A stretch of 64,000 bases of DNA from contig NC_058061.1 in NCBI RefSeq assembly GCF_020085105.1, positions 2,702,284-2,766,283 on the forward strand, in the 5' to 3' direction. The notes under the pieces were generated by a model. That model saw nothing but the letters and a program-made list of their open reading frames with translations. It did not search any database and was not told the DNA's origin. Position 1 is the stretch's first letter; the number at the start of each line of letters is the position of its first letter. The position numbers and the translations under genes are program-made. Source of the DNA: Siniperca chuatsi (lineage: Eukaryota > Chordata > Actinopteri > Centrarchiformes > Sinipercidae). Below are positions 28,955-42,196 of this stretch, piece after piece.

Positions 28955-31900
28955 ATGGACTTCACAGAGTGCTACGGAGACACAGTATCCAGTGTTGCAG
29001 CTGCAGCTCGCTCGGGCTGTAGGAGGCGGGTGCGGAGGCTGATAAAGAGAGGTTTCAGTGTTGACTGTCGAGACAACCGTGGCTGGAATGCCCTGCACGA
29101 GGCGGCAGCCGCTGGCAGTAAGGAGTGTGTGCAGGAAATTTTGACTGCAGCGGGCGGTAAGAAAGGGTATTGTACAACTCAGGGTTGTAGTTCACATGTT
29201 AGAAGCTGGGACCAGAGAATTTGTTTTACCTGTATAGAGGACTCAAACAATACATTCTCTACCAGTGAACTAATTGATGATTGTATTAATCGTTTTGGCG
29301 CTAAATTGGTCCAACAGTTCAAAACCCAAAGATATACAATTTACAATACTGTAAAATAGAAAAGCAGCAAATCCTCACATTTTAAAAGGTGGAACCAGAG
29401 AGTGTTTAGTAGTAGTTTAGTATTTTGCTTGACAGTTATCAAAATTGTTGGTGGTTAATTTCTTAATGATCGACTAATTGATGAATCAATCTTTTCAGAA
29501 GTTTATCAAATTTTCTTTTGTCAAATATGCATTTCAGGTAGTCCTAACTTTTGCTTTTCTTTTCCCCTTTCTGACTGTAAGCAGCAGGCTCCTCCCGTGG
29601 CTGCCATGCCTATGTGAACTCTCTAACACATGAGGGGGAATCTGCATGTTACCTGGCAGCGCAGCGTGGACACCTGGCAGTGGTCCGACTCCTCCTGAAA
29701 ACACATGCCAACATCAACCAGCTAACAAATGACTTATCCTGTCCTTTGTATGCAGGTATAACACTGTAGCACATTATCAAATTGGTGTTTCTGTACTGTT
29801 ACCTTTTGTACTGTTTTCACCCCTGTATGCACCTCTGACCAAATTTCCTCTTTTGGATAGTAAAGTACAATTTGATTAATTCTGTTTGCAATATTTATCA
29901 GCTACTTACTGTTTTCCAACAGCTGTAGATGGTGGGTACAAGGAGGTTGTAGAACTGCTGGTCAGTAAAGGTGCAGAGGTCAACAGAACACACACCGCGT
30001 CCTGCTGGACCTGCCTTCATCAAGCTGTTTATAAGGTAATAACAGAACTCACAAACACAAACACACACAGACAACTCTGTGAGATGTATCCTAACTTGTA
30101 ACGTACATATTTGTTTATTTCCTAAGGGTCACAGTGAAATTGTGCGCATACTGGTCAGTGTGTGCAACCTGGAGGCACTAGATGACCACAGGATCTCCCC
30201 TCTCTTTGTGGCTGCACAGTATGGACAGCAGGAATGCCTGGAAATCCTTGTTAATGCTGGTAAATAGCTGTTTTTCCTTAATGCCTTTATATGTGCTTGT
30301 GTATTTATTCATAGCTTTTAAGTATAACTTTGGTTGTTGCAATTTAAAGTTGGTTAGAGACTTGGTCAATTTCCACCTGAGTTCTTGCCTTGTGTCCCAG
30401 CTGCTCTCTCTGCCTCTACTTTTCACTCCTCTCTTAAACCAGTAATCCAGGAAAATAAAATACACAATGAAATGTGTTTTATTTGTTTTTTTTTTACTTT
30501 AGGTGCCAATGTGAGCACCCAGGCAGCTGATCTTGCCACACCACTGCTGATTGCCTCTCAGGAGGGCCACCAGGCGTGTGTGGATTTCCTTTTGGACCAC
30601 GGGGCAGATCCTAATGTAGCCTGTAGTCATGACTGGCCCCAACTTCCCATTCATGCTGCCGCTGAGTTCGGCCACATAAGGTACTGACTCATAATTTGTC
30701 TTTCAATCACGTATTGTGTGGGCAGTGTTACCTAACCTTTTTAGAGTGTGACTTCTTATAAAGAAGCAATGTCTAGTTGTGATTCCTCATCACATGTTGC
30801 ATTTGTCAATGAGTTGTGAACTGTTGAACTAAAGAGTGATTGTATTTTCTCAGATTTTGTAATTTAAACATATTTTGAGACTTGAAGAGATAAAACTATC
30901 CAGGAAAAATAACAAAAGAGAGACTGGAGAAGTTTATTATTATTATTATAATAATTTGAATTAATCGTTTAGTTGATTAAATGTCAGAAAATAGTGAAAA
31001 TATTCATTGCAGTTTCCCAGAGCCCAAGGTGACAACTTCATATTACCAATATACAGTCCACAACCCACAAATATTCCATTTACAATGATATAAAACAGGG
31101 AAAATCAGAAAATCCTCACATTGGAGTAGCTGAAACCAGAGAATGTTTAGCATTTTTGCTTGAGAAATAACTTAAAACAATTAACCAATTATATGAATTT
31201 TCTGTTGATCATCATAATCTGATTATGAACACATTGGACCCTTCTTAGGGTATTTTTCCCCTTAACCCTCTGTGATTTTGTCAATCCAGTGTCCTCAGGA
31301 GGCTGATAGCTGTTACGGATCGTGTGTGTGACCGTGGTGATGGCATGGTGAGTCCACTGTATGTGGCTGTCAACAGGCATCAGAGTAAGAGTATCGAGAT
31401 GCTCTTGAGGGAAGGTTATAGCCCAGATGCCCAGGACTGCACACACATCCTCGGTCTCCGTTCACCACTCTCCTTTGCCTTGTGTCGCACATCCAACAAA
31501 CCATACAGGTTTGTAAGAAAGCAGATTTGACCTCTTCAGACACTCTAAGAACATACACAAAATAAAACGCATGGAGTTGTCCCTGATTTGGATTAAAATA
31601 TCTTTCAGTGAATCAGTGAGGTTGCTGGTAGCTGCAGGAGCACGTTTCAGCGAGGAGGACTGGATTTATGCCTTGGCCACTGACAAAAAGGACCTGCTCC
31701 AACTGATACTTGAGCACAGATGGATCCCTCGCCTGGAGACTCTGACCAGGGACTGTTCTGTACCACATCATCATGGGAAAACTGTGTTAAAGCTGCAGGA
31801 ACTGAGGGAGTTGCTCTGCGTGGCACTAAACCAAGTACATTTTGCTGCCTGCTGGCTTCCTCTGCTTCTGAATGCAGGACTGGAGCCTTCGTTGCTGCTT

Positions 31901-32481
31901 CAGCCCCACATGTACGTCCGTCCTCTCACTTTTTCACTCTTTAGTCAAGTATCAGATGGCTATACTTGATCAATTTCTTTCTGTCCTCAATGTTTTCTAG
32001 GTTGGAACAGGCAGACAGTGAGGTGTTGAATTACCTGCTAGAGTTTGTAAACTGGTCGACTCTGTCTCCCCCTTTGAAACATATTCTGGATCGAAGAAGG
32101 GCCGTGAAGACCTGGGAACCATGTCCACATTTTGGTACAGTAACAAAATGTACCTTGCAGATTTGCTTTTTACTAATGTGTAGTACACTTTGAGTGATGA
32201 CAATTTTCATTTTCTCTTCCTTTTTCTTTTCTCCTCCCCTCCCTCTAGACTCCATTCCCTGTCTTTCCCACATCTGTCGGCTGCATGTTAGGTTAGTGCT
32301 GGGACCAGATCTACTGATGAGGACCAATGTAGTCCAGCAGCTCCCTGTGCCCTCCCCACTTCATGGCTTCCTCCAGTTCAGAGACATCCTGATAGCTCCC
32401 TACACACACTCACCGCCATCACCACTTCTAAATCGAATACAGGGATACCGCAGTACACACCAACACAGACATGTTCTATAA
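28955..32481 (+). CDS. asb3: ASB3, ankyrin repeat and SOCS box protein, complete, 9 coding exons
   Basis: Exons are 28955-29156, 29588-29755, 29923-30035, 30127-30259, 30503-30680, 31290-31508, 31609-31911, 32001-32134 and 32249-32481 (TAA), giving 560 residues (human about 518). The MDFTECYGD start matches human MDFTEAYAD. Ankyrin repeats run through most of the protein ([79 protein letters not shown]). The C-terminal SOCS box starts near residue 485, with an elongin-BC type LSHICRLHV and a Cul5-box-like LPVP. This predicts a substrate receptor of an elongin BC/Cul5 ubiquitin ligase. The last about 25 residues (after FQFRDI) differ from the human tail. The exon 2 start may shift by one or two codons because of tandem AG acceptors. 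Confidence 0.94.
29190..29510 (-). mobile_element. AATCG-type MITE copy in asb3 intron 1
   Basis: Reverse-oriented copy of the family described at 38735. It contains AGCAGCAAATCCTCACATT, ACCAGAGAGTGTTTAG, and CGACTAATTGATGAATCAAT at its right end. It makes the frame of asb3 exon 1 appear to run on past the donor at 29157. Confidence 0.55.
30938..31200 (-). mobile_element. AATCG-type MITE copy in asb3 intron 5
   Basis: The same family in reverse orientation: ATTAATCGTTTAGTTGATTA, TGTCAGAAAATAGTGAAAAT, TCCCAGAGCCCAAGGTGAC, AATCCTCACATT and CCAGAGAATGTTTAGCATTT follow in the expected order. Non-coding. Confidence 0.6.
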
Positions 32482-33041
32482 TGTTGCTTTAAGGTTGTTA
32501 AAATCATCTTATTTCACAGTTTCACATATATATATATATTCTGTATCAGCTTGTTACACCTCTTCATGGAAGCTATATGATGTTTGCGTGTAATATGCAA
32601 ACCCAAGAATCCATGTTTTTATGGGTGCACTATTCAATCAAATGGAAATATCTGAGATATTTTGTGCATCATGTTACACACATTTCCTCAAAATTCTGCA
32701 TATTTGGTATCTGTGGAGCCTTTGGGATCACAAGAATTTAGAATATAAGTTATCTGGTTTGGCAACACAGGTGGGCCAGTGAGGTTTTAAAAGATTAACA
32801 GACACTTAAAAGATGACCTTATGATACCTGATCTGTTACTTTTCAAAAATTATTTAACTCATTTGCATATTGTAATATATGTATGTAGTTTGTATTTACT
32901 TGTTTCTCTGGACCAACAGCATTTATGTTTTAATTTGATTTAATTTATTTAATTTTTAATTAAAGTTAATAAATCCCAAAACAAGTTGTGTGTTTGTTCA
33001 GTTTATGTATTAATATGCTCAGTTTGTGATATGAGAATAAA
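32482..33041 (+). terminator. asb3: asb3 3' UTR with two polyadenylation signals
   Basis: AT-rich sequence after the asb3 stop, with AATAAA at 32968-32973 (followed by a GTGTGTTTGTT downstream element) and again at 33036-33041. The first is the better candidate. Confidence 0.5.
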
Positions 33042-34608
33042 AGCCAAATTTGGTCAGATTCTGATTGGTGCAAACCGTTGTCATTAACATCTAGGCCAGA
33101 TCTGATTGGTTAGCGTCACGTTTCGTGGGCTCCTTATTTGACAGAAGGAAGTAGCGACGTAAAAAAACAAAAAAACACAAGGAGCTCGTTCAAGGGGGTT
33201 TACATGACATAAAACAACATCTGTAATGTAAGGCCGTTAAATCACAAGTCGAGGAAAGATATGCCTTAATGTATTTCATACGTGAGTATGTTAAATGTTT
33301 GCTCTCCTCAGTGCATATGTATGTTTTCCAAAGGATAGTGTAAGTGTTGCTGTAGCTTGCTAGCTTGTTTCCTTGTGCGCATTCACTGGTGTTGCCATAC
33401 CGCGCGCTAGCAGAAGATACAAACGTCTAATTTCTTGCAGTTAATTTTGCGCGCAGCCTCACGTCCTTAGCTGGCTACACTTTTTTATTTTTTATTTTAA
33501 ATAATTTCCAGTCAGCATCGAAACAAAGAGGTGAAGACCATGCTTCTCGAATTCAAACGAGCAATTTGAATAGCATAACGTTACTGAAATGCCAGCTATG
33601 CCAACAAAGCAGGTTGGGGTGAGTTTATAGGCTAAGCTACAGCTAGCTATTCGTGATAACTAACGCAAGCTAAATGCTGATTTGTCAGATAATTGTTACG
33701 CTAGGTTTTATTTGCGGTACACTTTGCTAAAAGCAGGTTTACGAGCATGGGGATAGTGCAGCTGTCAACGGGGGCTACCGGGTTCCGGTCCGTGAAGCAC
33801 AGCATCACGGCGTGTGCTGCTCTGAAGCAGTGGATGACTCACTGAGAAGATGGGAAAAGCTATAGCTTGCTGCCTCTCTCTGAGTAGTTGAGGCAGTTTT
33901 TAAAGCTGGTATTTAATCCAGATCTTTGTTAGGCATACATACAAATGACATGCTTTGCAACACCCAACTGATGTCGATGACAGTGGGTCTTTCATTGGGA
34001 AGAGGCATACTGTACATCGGTGCTTCAAGAAAATATATTATTTTGGTGCCTGCATTACAAATATCATTGACTAATCTATCCCTCCATCCTTGATCCATGA
34101 TTGCATTTCTGTAGAAAAACCCATCAAAGCAATTGTAAAGTATTTGTAGCTTATTCTATGAATTATAATTCTACAGCCACATACTGTAACGTTATATCAG
34201 GGCTGCAACTAACGATTATTTTCATCATAGATTAATTGTATGAGTAAATAATGTCAGGGGGGAAAAAAGGCTATTACTATATATAATATAATTGCTTGCA
34301 AAATGTTAGTGATGGGGGGGGGCAAAGCTTTCTGAAGCACTGGATCACAAAGCAATTGTGTTAAATGGTTCACTGTTTCGAAGGATTTGATACAGTCGAA
34401 AAACGCAACATCACTACTAAATTTATTCGACCAACAGTCCAGAGTCCAAAAATAGGATCTAATAATCGAGTAATCGTTTAAGCGGTACTGTATATGCTAA
34501 TTAATGTCCAGGGTGGGTGTTTTTCATTTCCTCTGCCTTTTTTCTTTTTTTTTACTTGCAGCTGAGGCCAGCATTAGGGAGACGACGTCTCGTCCACACA
34601 TCATCCAG
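33042..34608 (+). promoter_or_regulatory. asb3-abca5 gap: presumed abca5 promoter and 5' leader
   Basis: No coding exon is visible. The 33100-33500 part is relatively CpG-rich (CGCGCGCTAGC, GCGCGCAGCCTCACG) and is the likely promoter. A good donor, ATAC then GTGAGTATG at 33282, could end a non-coding first exon. The first coding exon of abca5 begins at an acceptor at 34560-34561, after a long pyrimidine tract. The right half contains a MITE copy at 34198-34490. Confidence 0.5.
34198..34490 (+). mobile_element. AATCG-type MITE copy upstream of abca5 exon 1
   Basis: Begins CAGGGCTGCAACTAACGATT, the typical terminus of the teleost hAT-like MITE family. It ends in AATAATCGAGTAATCGTTTA. The middle is diverged or replaced, including a G8 run near 34315. 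Confidence 0.55.
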
Positions 34609-37600
34609 ATGAGGAATGCTGGAAGTATGCAGCCCATGTATAGAAGAGATGCTGGAGTCTGGCACCAAACAAGAAGTCTTCTCTACAAGAATCTGCTCAT
34701 CAAATGGAGGACCAAGCAACAGAGTCTTCAGGTGCTTAGTTTTCAGCAGACTGATATGAATCTGTTCAGAGTGGAAACTGGTTCTGCTGTGTTAAGTGTC
34801 ATTATTATGCCGTTCTGTTGCTGTTGTTCTGTTGTTGTCTTCATATGCCACAACTTGTCATGCAGCAAAGTCAATAATTTGTTTGAAATATGGAGCACTA
34901 ACATACATTGTGCAAAGTAAGTGTAGAAGAAACTAGGCTTGCAGTGTGTGGATAACAGCTTGTGCAGTTGTAAAAAGGAGAACCTAATGTAGGTAATTAA
35001 TAAATGATAGATACTGAGTTTAATACGTTCATAACTTAAAAGCTGTGTACACTGTACAATTTGTTTGACACATTTTTCATTCTTTATGTTACTGGTTTAC
35101 ATTTATATATATCCACTGTTTATTTCTACTAAGTCCTTGGTTACTTTTAATCCTGTAAACTGTTTTACCCCTCCCGGTTAAAGTATTTTACCTCTGACGA
35201 CTGAATAAGTGTTTGAAATGTTTGTTGAAGGGTTTGTTTTGCCAGTGATGTACCATTATCTCGCATTCCACACACCTTTTCTCAAGGCTAGCACAGTGTC
35301 ATGGTCCATATTCGGTCTGGATCTCTGAGAGAGCTCTCTCTGGGGTTATTCCAGGGAGACGTCGGCTGGAGTTAGTAAGCCTTATTATGTGGTAATTTTG
35401 TCATGCCTGTGGCTGCTTCAGTGCCACGAAAAGAAAAGAAAAAGACACCCAAACCTTTTGCCCTTGGTGGCAAGTCCTTAATTTATACACAATATAAATT
35501 TAGATTTTGGAATTAAATATACAAAATGGCTTGTGCCTCTTCCCCCTTCAATTTCTTCTTTGTTGGACCATGCATTTTTCATTTGGCTTTAAGTTGAACT
35601 GATGTATTTTTAATGTCTGTATGTATCAACTTTTCAGCCCTGAGGGGCCTCCTGCAGCTTCCGTAACAGCAGTTAGGAAAGAGCAGGGCTTTTCCTAAGC
35701 TGCAATGTGAATAATGCCACTTGTTTACTTCATACCGGAGATGCCAACTGTTTGTCACTGGCTGCTTAAGCTCAGGATAACCATTTATCATGAGTTACTA
35801 GAAACCAAATTAATCCTTTTGTGTAGTGTTCTGTTGGAACTGAAAAACTGAACCCAGCTTTGTTGGTTTGTAAAGAAACAAAGCAAAGTGTTTGCTAAAT
35901 GAGATTTTAGTTCTGTTCTGGACACAGATAATCCCAGGTGAACCATATCTCCTGATCGAGTTTTCCCAGTGGAACTGTGTCAACCACAAGCCCTAAAATA
36001 TTTCTTGGTTTAAAGCTGTTATAAAGCCAGACAAGCTCTGAAATCAGATCTTGACATGCCAGTGGCTCCCAGTTTATTGTTTAAATTCACTGTGTTGCTC
36101 AAGGTCAAGCTGTAGCATGTTGTTTTTGGATTGGAGGAGAGAAAGAAGGCTCTTGCCATTTGTCTTGAGGTTTGATTGAGCCATTAGAACCTCTGAACAC
36201 AGGCAGTATTGGAAGTTCATAATTAGCAAAATATATATAAGTATTTGAACAGCCTCAAGGCAAAGTGCTCTATTTTTATTTTTTTTTAAACTCTCGCCTA
36301 TGGTCACAAGCTTTGGGTAGTGACCAAATCCAAGTGGGAGGAGATTCTGGGACAGACACAAACTATGTTGAAGGTGTTACATATTCCATCTGGCCTGGGA
36401 ATGCTTCAGGATGAACTGGAGGACTTAAGAGCTACAGACTACTGTGCAGAAGATGAATGGAAAAGTGGTAGTATGAAAACTTTTTTTTAGCTTTGTGTGT
36501 GGTTGGACTAACCTAGAGTTGAATTTTCCTCCAAGGATAAAGTGTGGCAAATCATGTGTGGTTTTCTCATCAGCTGTTCCTTTATGTGTCTGTCTTTGCA
36601 GGAATTGATCCTACCTCTGCTACTGTTGGGTCTCCTGATACTCATCAGCACCCTGAATCCTCACGTTTACTATGGAGGCATCAGGACTGTGGAGCTGGAG
36701 CGTGACGACCACTTCTTCAAGGGCCTGGGCTACACACCAATCACTAACATCACCAACCACATCATGGAAGAGGTGGCCCAGGAAATGCGTAAGTGCCTAA
36801 AAACCATTTTATCCTCTAAATTAACTCCTACAGTATAAGACACCCCTGTGTTGTTGTTGACAACTGTTGATCTATATCAAAAGAGAAAGTGACGGAGGAA
36901 GGAAACTGTAAGGTAATGTGGCACTAAATATGCTTGGTTTATGACACCTTTTCCTCCTCCTTATGTTTTCAGACATGCAAGATCGTCTGGAGATGTTCGC
37001 CAGTGAGGAGGACTTAGAGAACGCCAGCCTGTATGAGCCTTCCAGTTATGTCGGTGTTGTGTTCATGGACAGCTCTGCCACATCTTACAGACTACGCTTC
37101 CCGTACAACCAGCTGCCCCTACCCAGCGATTATACAGAATCTATTGGTAATGTCTGATGGGACCTTCTTTAATTTTATTGTATTTAATTTTGTCTCCTTT
37201 TATAAATGCGGATTTCCTTTGGAAAGTTTTTATACCCCACATACCTTTTCCATATTTTGTAGATTACCACCCGTTTACAGACTGTATTCCCCATGATGAC
37301 AAAGCAAAACCTTATTTTTACAGCATTTTACAGATGTATTATAATTGACACACAGACTTATGTTAACCTGCACATATACCACACACTGCCTACATTGAGA
37401 CCTTTGGTATAAAGACTCCAATCTGAAGCATAAAGTACTAATGCTTGAAAGTAGTCAGTTGTCACTAAGAACACAGTGAAGACATTACACACAAAGTAAT
37501 AGGGTTTTTCCTGGCTATTCCCTGTTGTTTGGCTGTAGTGGAAATGAATGCCATCATGGCTTGGCGCGACGCGGCTAAAGTGGACCAACCCAGGCCCATG

Positions 37601-40473
37601 GAAAAACCCTGTTAGTGATGAATTTACTAATGAGCCACTGTTCATTTGGCTTCACTATTATGAAAAGGAAAAAGTCTGCAACCATCAAGACTGGATCTGG
37701 CTATCTTTCAGTAACCAAACTGCTCAGTAACTGAACTAGAAGGGTCTTTTTTTAAACAGCAGCTTCAGCGTTCTCTTTAGAGGTGGGTGAACCTGCCAGA
37801 AAGAAACCATCTCTGCAGCACTCCCATCAGTCAAGCGTTTGATAGAAGGGGTAGTTATCACTCCTGACTAAAAGGGAGGTAAACAGCTCCACAATGTACA
37901 CAATCTTATGCTGGCTCAGATTTTCCACTTTCAGCAAAACAAACAGAAGTACATAACTACGACAATGCTGGATAGGCTCAAAGACAAGTCTGTGAAGGTC
38001 CTTAAGTGGCTAATCCAAAATCCAGATTCAAAATTCATTGTTGTTAATCTGTGGAAATTCCTGGCTGTTGCCTTTCACTGATACTGATCCTTCCTGACAG
38101 GATATGTAAGCAATAATGTCCAAATCAGGTGTCATTGAGTTGGGGGGTGGGGATAAGTTTGGTGTGTTGAATCATATGCCAGTGTGAGATGAAACACAAC
38201 GAAATATAGGAAAACTCAATTATGCTACTTAATTTTGGATGTAATGTAAAGAGAGTTACACAAATGCAAGCAAGATTATCACCTACCAGAGCTGAAATAT
38301 AAAGTGTTTGTCATTATGCTTGTTCTCCTCTAGCCAACTGTTTTACCAGCTCAGTGAACTGCAGAGCAGCTAATTACTGGTACTCTGGCTTCATCCGCCT
38401 CCAGTCTCTGATCGATGCAGCCATTATCCAGGTGAGACAGACCAGAGATCAGCACAGTGTTCTCCAGTGTGAACCCACTTGACAATAAAGAGGGAACGAA
38501 GATGCAACTTATTATACAACAAACAAAATGTCCATGGTAGAGTTCCCTACCCAGTGAATTTCATAATTTTGGTTTATAGAAACATCTTTTGCATGTTGGT
38601 TTGTGCAGTTATAAAGCTAATATAATTTAACAGAGAATCTGAAAGAATTGATTATTTTGAGAACTTATTGAGGACAAATGCATAAAGGGTCATTTGTGGT
38701 TTATTACAAGATGGCAAAGGTAGTTCAAGCAGGGTCCGATATAGTGCTGAAACAATTAGTCGATGATTTGATTAGTTGTACGACAGAAAATTAATTGATA
38801 ACAATTTTTTATAAATGTTTGTCATTTCCACAAAGATGCCAAACACTTTGTTGGTTCCAGCTTCTTAAATCTGAGTATTTGCTGCTTTTCTCTGTTTTAT
38901 ATCATTGTATCTCAAATATCTTTGGCTTTTGGACTGTTGGTCAGACAAAACAAGCAATTTAAAAATTACTTAGAGTCCTACTTTGATGTGCTCACGGTCC
39001 ATCTGTTGTGTACAGATGCAGACAAAGCGTTCAGTGTGGAGTGAGATGGACTTGAAGGTAGTAATGATGGGTCAGCCAGGCTCTGTAGAGGTGCAGAAAT
39101 TCCCCCACGCCCTTATCTCCATATACCTGGTCCTGGCCTTCACACCCTTCGTAACCTTCCTCATCGTCAATGTGGCAGCTGAGAAGGAACATCGCCTCAA
39201 AGACACCATGACCATGATGGGGCTCTATGACACTGCTTTCTGGTGAGGGAGAAGAGGGCGTCAGTCACTGCAGTTTCAGACACTTGTTTAAGTTTTGTTT
39301 GGATGAAAATAATCTGTAAGAACCTGCGTTGTGTGTGCATGTGATTGTGTATATGCTTAAGTTTTGTGTCGTACAAAAGGTTGTCATGGGGCCTCCTGTA
39401 TGCTGCTCTGGTGACCACCATGTCCATCCTGATGTCCATCATCGCTACGTACACGGCCCTGTTCCCTAACAGCGACTTCTTTGTTATCTTCTTCCTCATC
39501 TTCCTCTATGGAATATCATCGGTGAGTAGAGCTGTGATAGAGACGTGTTGCTTTGTTTAAAGGGTCACTTCATCCAAATTTCATTAGTATCTTCTCATTT
39601 ACCCCTAGTGGTTTCTAGCCATTTAGTTGGTTTTGGTTTTATTTGCCTATGTTTTGAGATATACATTTCTGAGATTTCTGCCTCCATCCCAATTCAAAGG
39701 AGGTAAATAGACTTTTGTTCGTGGTGCTCACAGCAGTGAAAAATGACATTTGAAAATGTCAACATCAACTTGTTTTTCCCAAAACAATCTACCTGTTATT
39801 CTGGATAATCCACAGACTTTACTGTGAACAGTTTTCATTGAGACTACTTTTCTACTGAAGAAATAGTCCCTATGAAAACTGTTGACAATGTGTTTTTAAG
39901 GAACTTCAAAATGTAGGAAAAGCTAGGAGAGTGTTGCTTTGTTTGTTCTATGCAACATCATTTGTAATTCTTGATTAATAGCCAGGTGACATGGGGTTAC
40001 ATTAGGTTTCAAGTGATTGCCATGGAAACAGCAATAATTACCTGTTGCAAAATAAAAGGGCAGCATTATAAGCATAACATTTTCTAAAATTGTTGGTAAT
40101 CTTGGAAGGTGATTTCCTTTTACAGTCTCTAAACCAGTATCTTTTAACTGAGGCAGGAGGTTTTAATTACAGCACTGTTTAGTTTGATCTGGCAGTGCTC
40201 TCACAGTACAACAGCATTGATGGTTGGAGTCCTCCTATCTCTCTCCTCCTTCTTTCGCTCTTCTCTCTCTTGTTTCACAGATCTTTTTCTCCTTCATGCT
40301 GACTCCGTTATTTAAGAAGCCCAAGTTTGCCAGCACAGTGGGCTCCATGCTGACAGTGGTGTTTGGCTGCCTGTCGCTGTTCACCGTGCTGATGAAGGAC
40401 TTCCCACAGCCGCTGGTCTGGCTTCTCTGCCTGCTCTCCCCCAGCGCCTTCTCAATCGGGATTGCACAGGTGA

Positions 40474-40518
<45 letters not shown>

Positions 40519-42196
40519 ATCCACATCCCCACACCATGCTCCACTGCTCATCTTGGAATATATGCCGAGTAATCAAATACCTAAAATTCTCCATGAATAT
40601 AGTTAATACTGGCTTGTTGGTATTATTCCCCTCCCATGATGCTTTGCCTTCACCATCCAACATCCTGCTAACTTTCTGCCATTGTTGTCTTTTGACCTTG
40701 TTTTTGTACATTTAATTTGTTTTGAATTTTAAGCACTCTGTATAGTTTTTGCTTCACATATTTATGAAAGCCAGTAATGTTTATTTTTGACAAAATAGTT
40801 TGATAGTACTAGATTAGGTTGTTCATGCTGCTTCCCAAAAAAAATAAAAAATAAATAATAAGAATCAGTAACTACCTCGGAGACATAGCATACTGTCTTT
40901 TGACCACAGGTACTTCTGATTTTGGTACTGCATATGTCTGTTTGCTTAAACGTGAAGAATAATCCACTAGGAGCCATGCGGTTATCCAAAATTGATGCAC
41001 AGTGTGGAGGCTAATAACCGTGGCCGTAGGGAATTGATCTGTAAGTGTGTACGTGTGTGTATACATATGTTAGGTGGTTTACCTGGAGGCCCAGGGAGAT
41101 GGTGCTGTGTTTTCCTCCCTGGCCAACGGCCCTCATCCTCTTTACGTGCCCCTGCTCATGCTGGTTGTGGACTGCATCCTCTACCTTCTGTTGGCTGTCT
41201 ACCTGGACCAGGTACTGCCTGGTAAGTACACACACACTCAGTATACCTCAATATAATTTACAACTGATTAAGTCTAAAGTACTAGTGTTATTTAATACTG
41301 TTAGTCGGTATCAGTTCTGCAGCAACAACCAAGTTTCCCCGTGGGATTGCTTAAGTTTAATCTTAACCTATCATTGTATTAGTATACAAGTACTATTATA
41401 TCATGTGTAATACCTATTACATTTTGTCTGAAATGCAGGTGAGTTTGGAATGAGGAGGTCCTTTGTGTACTTTCTGAAGCCATCCTATTGGTCCAAACGC
41501 AGAAAGCGCTATGTTGAAGTGAGCTCAGTATACGACACAGAGGTGAACGGCGCTCCTGGTGGGGACGAGTCTGTCGAGCCTGTTTCACCAGAGTTCAGAG
41601 GGAAAGAAGCCATCCGGTAAAAGTCTGAACTTGCATACAAATGTCTGTTGGATGCAAATTTCTGTTTTGTATTGAATGTTTAGAGCCGATAGCCAAAGTG
41701 CTTCATGGAAGTGCAGCTTTTTACATTGCTGGATAGGTTACTATAGTTTGATAAAATGTTTTTTTATTTGTAGCACCATCATTTCACTTTCAGTGTTAAA
41801 TTCAAATTTTAAAGCAGTTTTAGCATACCATGCATAAAATATCTATATCTAAATATCCCTTCAGAGAATGAGCCCTTTGATACTGAAGCATGAGGAGAAA
41901 AATGGAGGCTTTGAGAGTTTCCAGTAGAAATCTGTGTCAGGCTCAGTTAAAAATGCAGTCTGGTTCTGTTCTTGGTTCAGTGCCAAACACCACTCACTCC
42001 TTCATTCGTCCTGGTTTAGGAGAGCCTATGGGACCAACTTGTAACATGAGAGCTGCTCTGACACTGCTTCTGTGTTTACACTTGTCTCCTTTCTGTTTTA
42101 TTTTGTCTTCATTGCTCGTTTGCTCTTTCTCTGGCAGCATCAATAACATCCACAAAGTGTACAAAGAGAAGGACAATGTGGTGGAGGCTCTGAGAG
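34609..42196 (+). CDS. abca5: abca5 coding exons 1-10: first membrane domain
   Basis: Exons: 34609-34731, 36602-36788, 36973-37146, 38334-38431, 39016-39242, 39380-39521, 40281-40469, 41074-41221, 41439-41616, 42138-42196. They encode the cytosolic N-terminus ([19 protein letters not shown]), TM1 ([16 protein letters not shown]), the first luminal loop with an NITN sequon and a cysteine cluster ([19 protein letters not shown]), and then hydrophobic segments TM2-6 (for example [20 protein letters not shown] and [20 protein letters not shown]). The linker to NBD1 is [20 protein letters not shown]. Exon 7 is followed almost at once by a CA microsatellite in the intron. Confidence 0.95.

Noticed and set aside
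28955..29359. Single-exon 134-residue asb3-like gene
   Set aside because: After 29156 the frame runs into intronic MITE sequence. The GT donor at 29157 joins exon 2 in phase and restores the ankyrin repeat.
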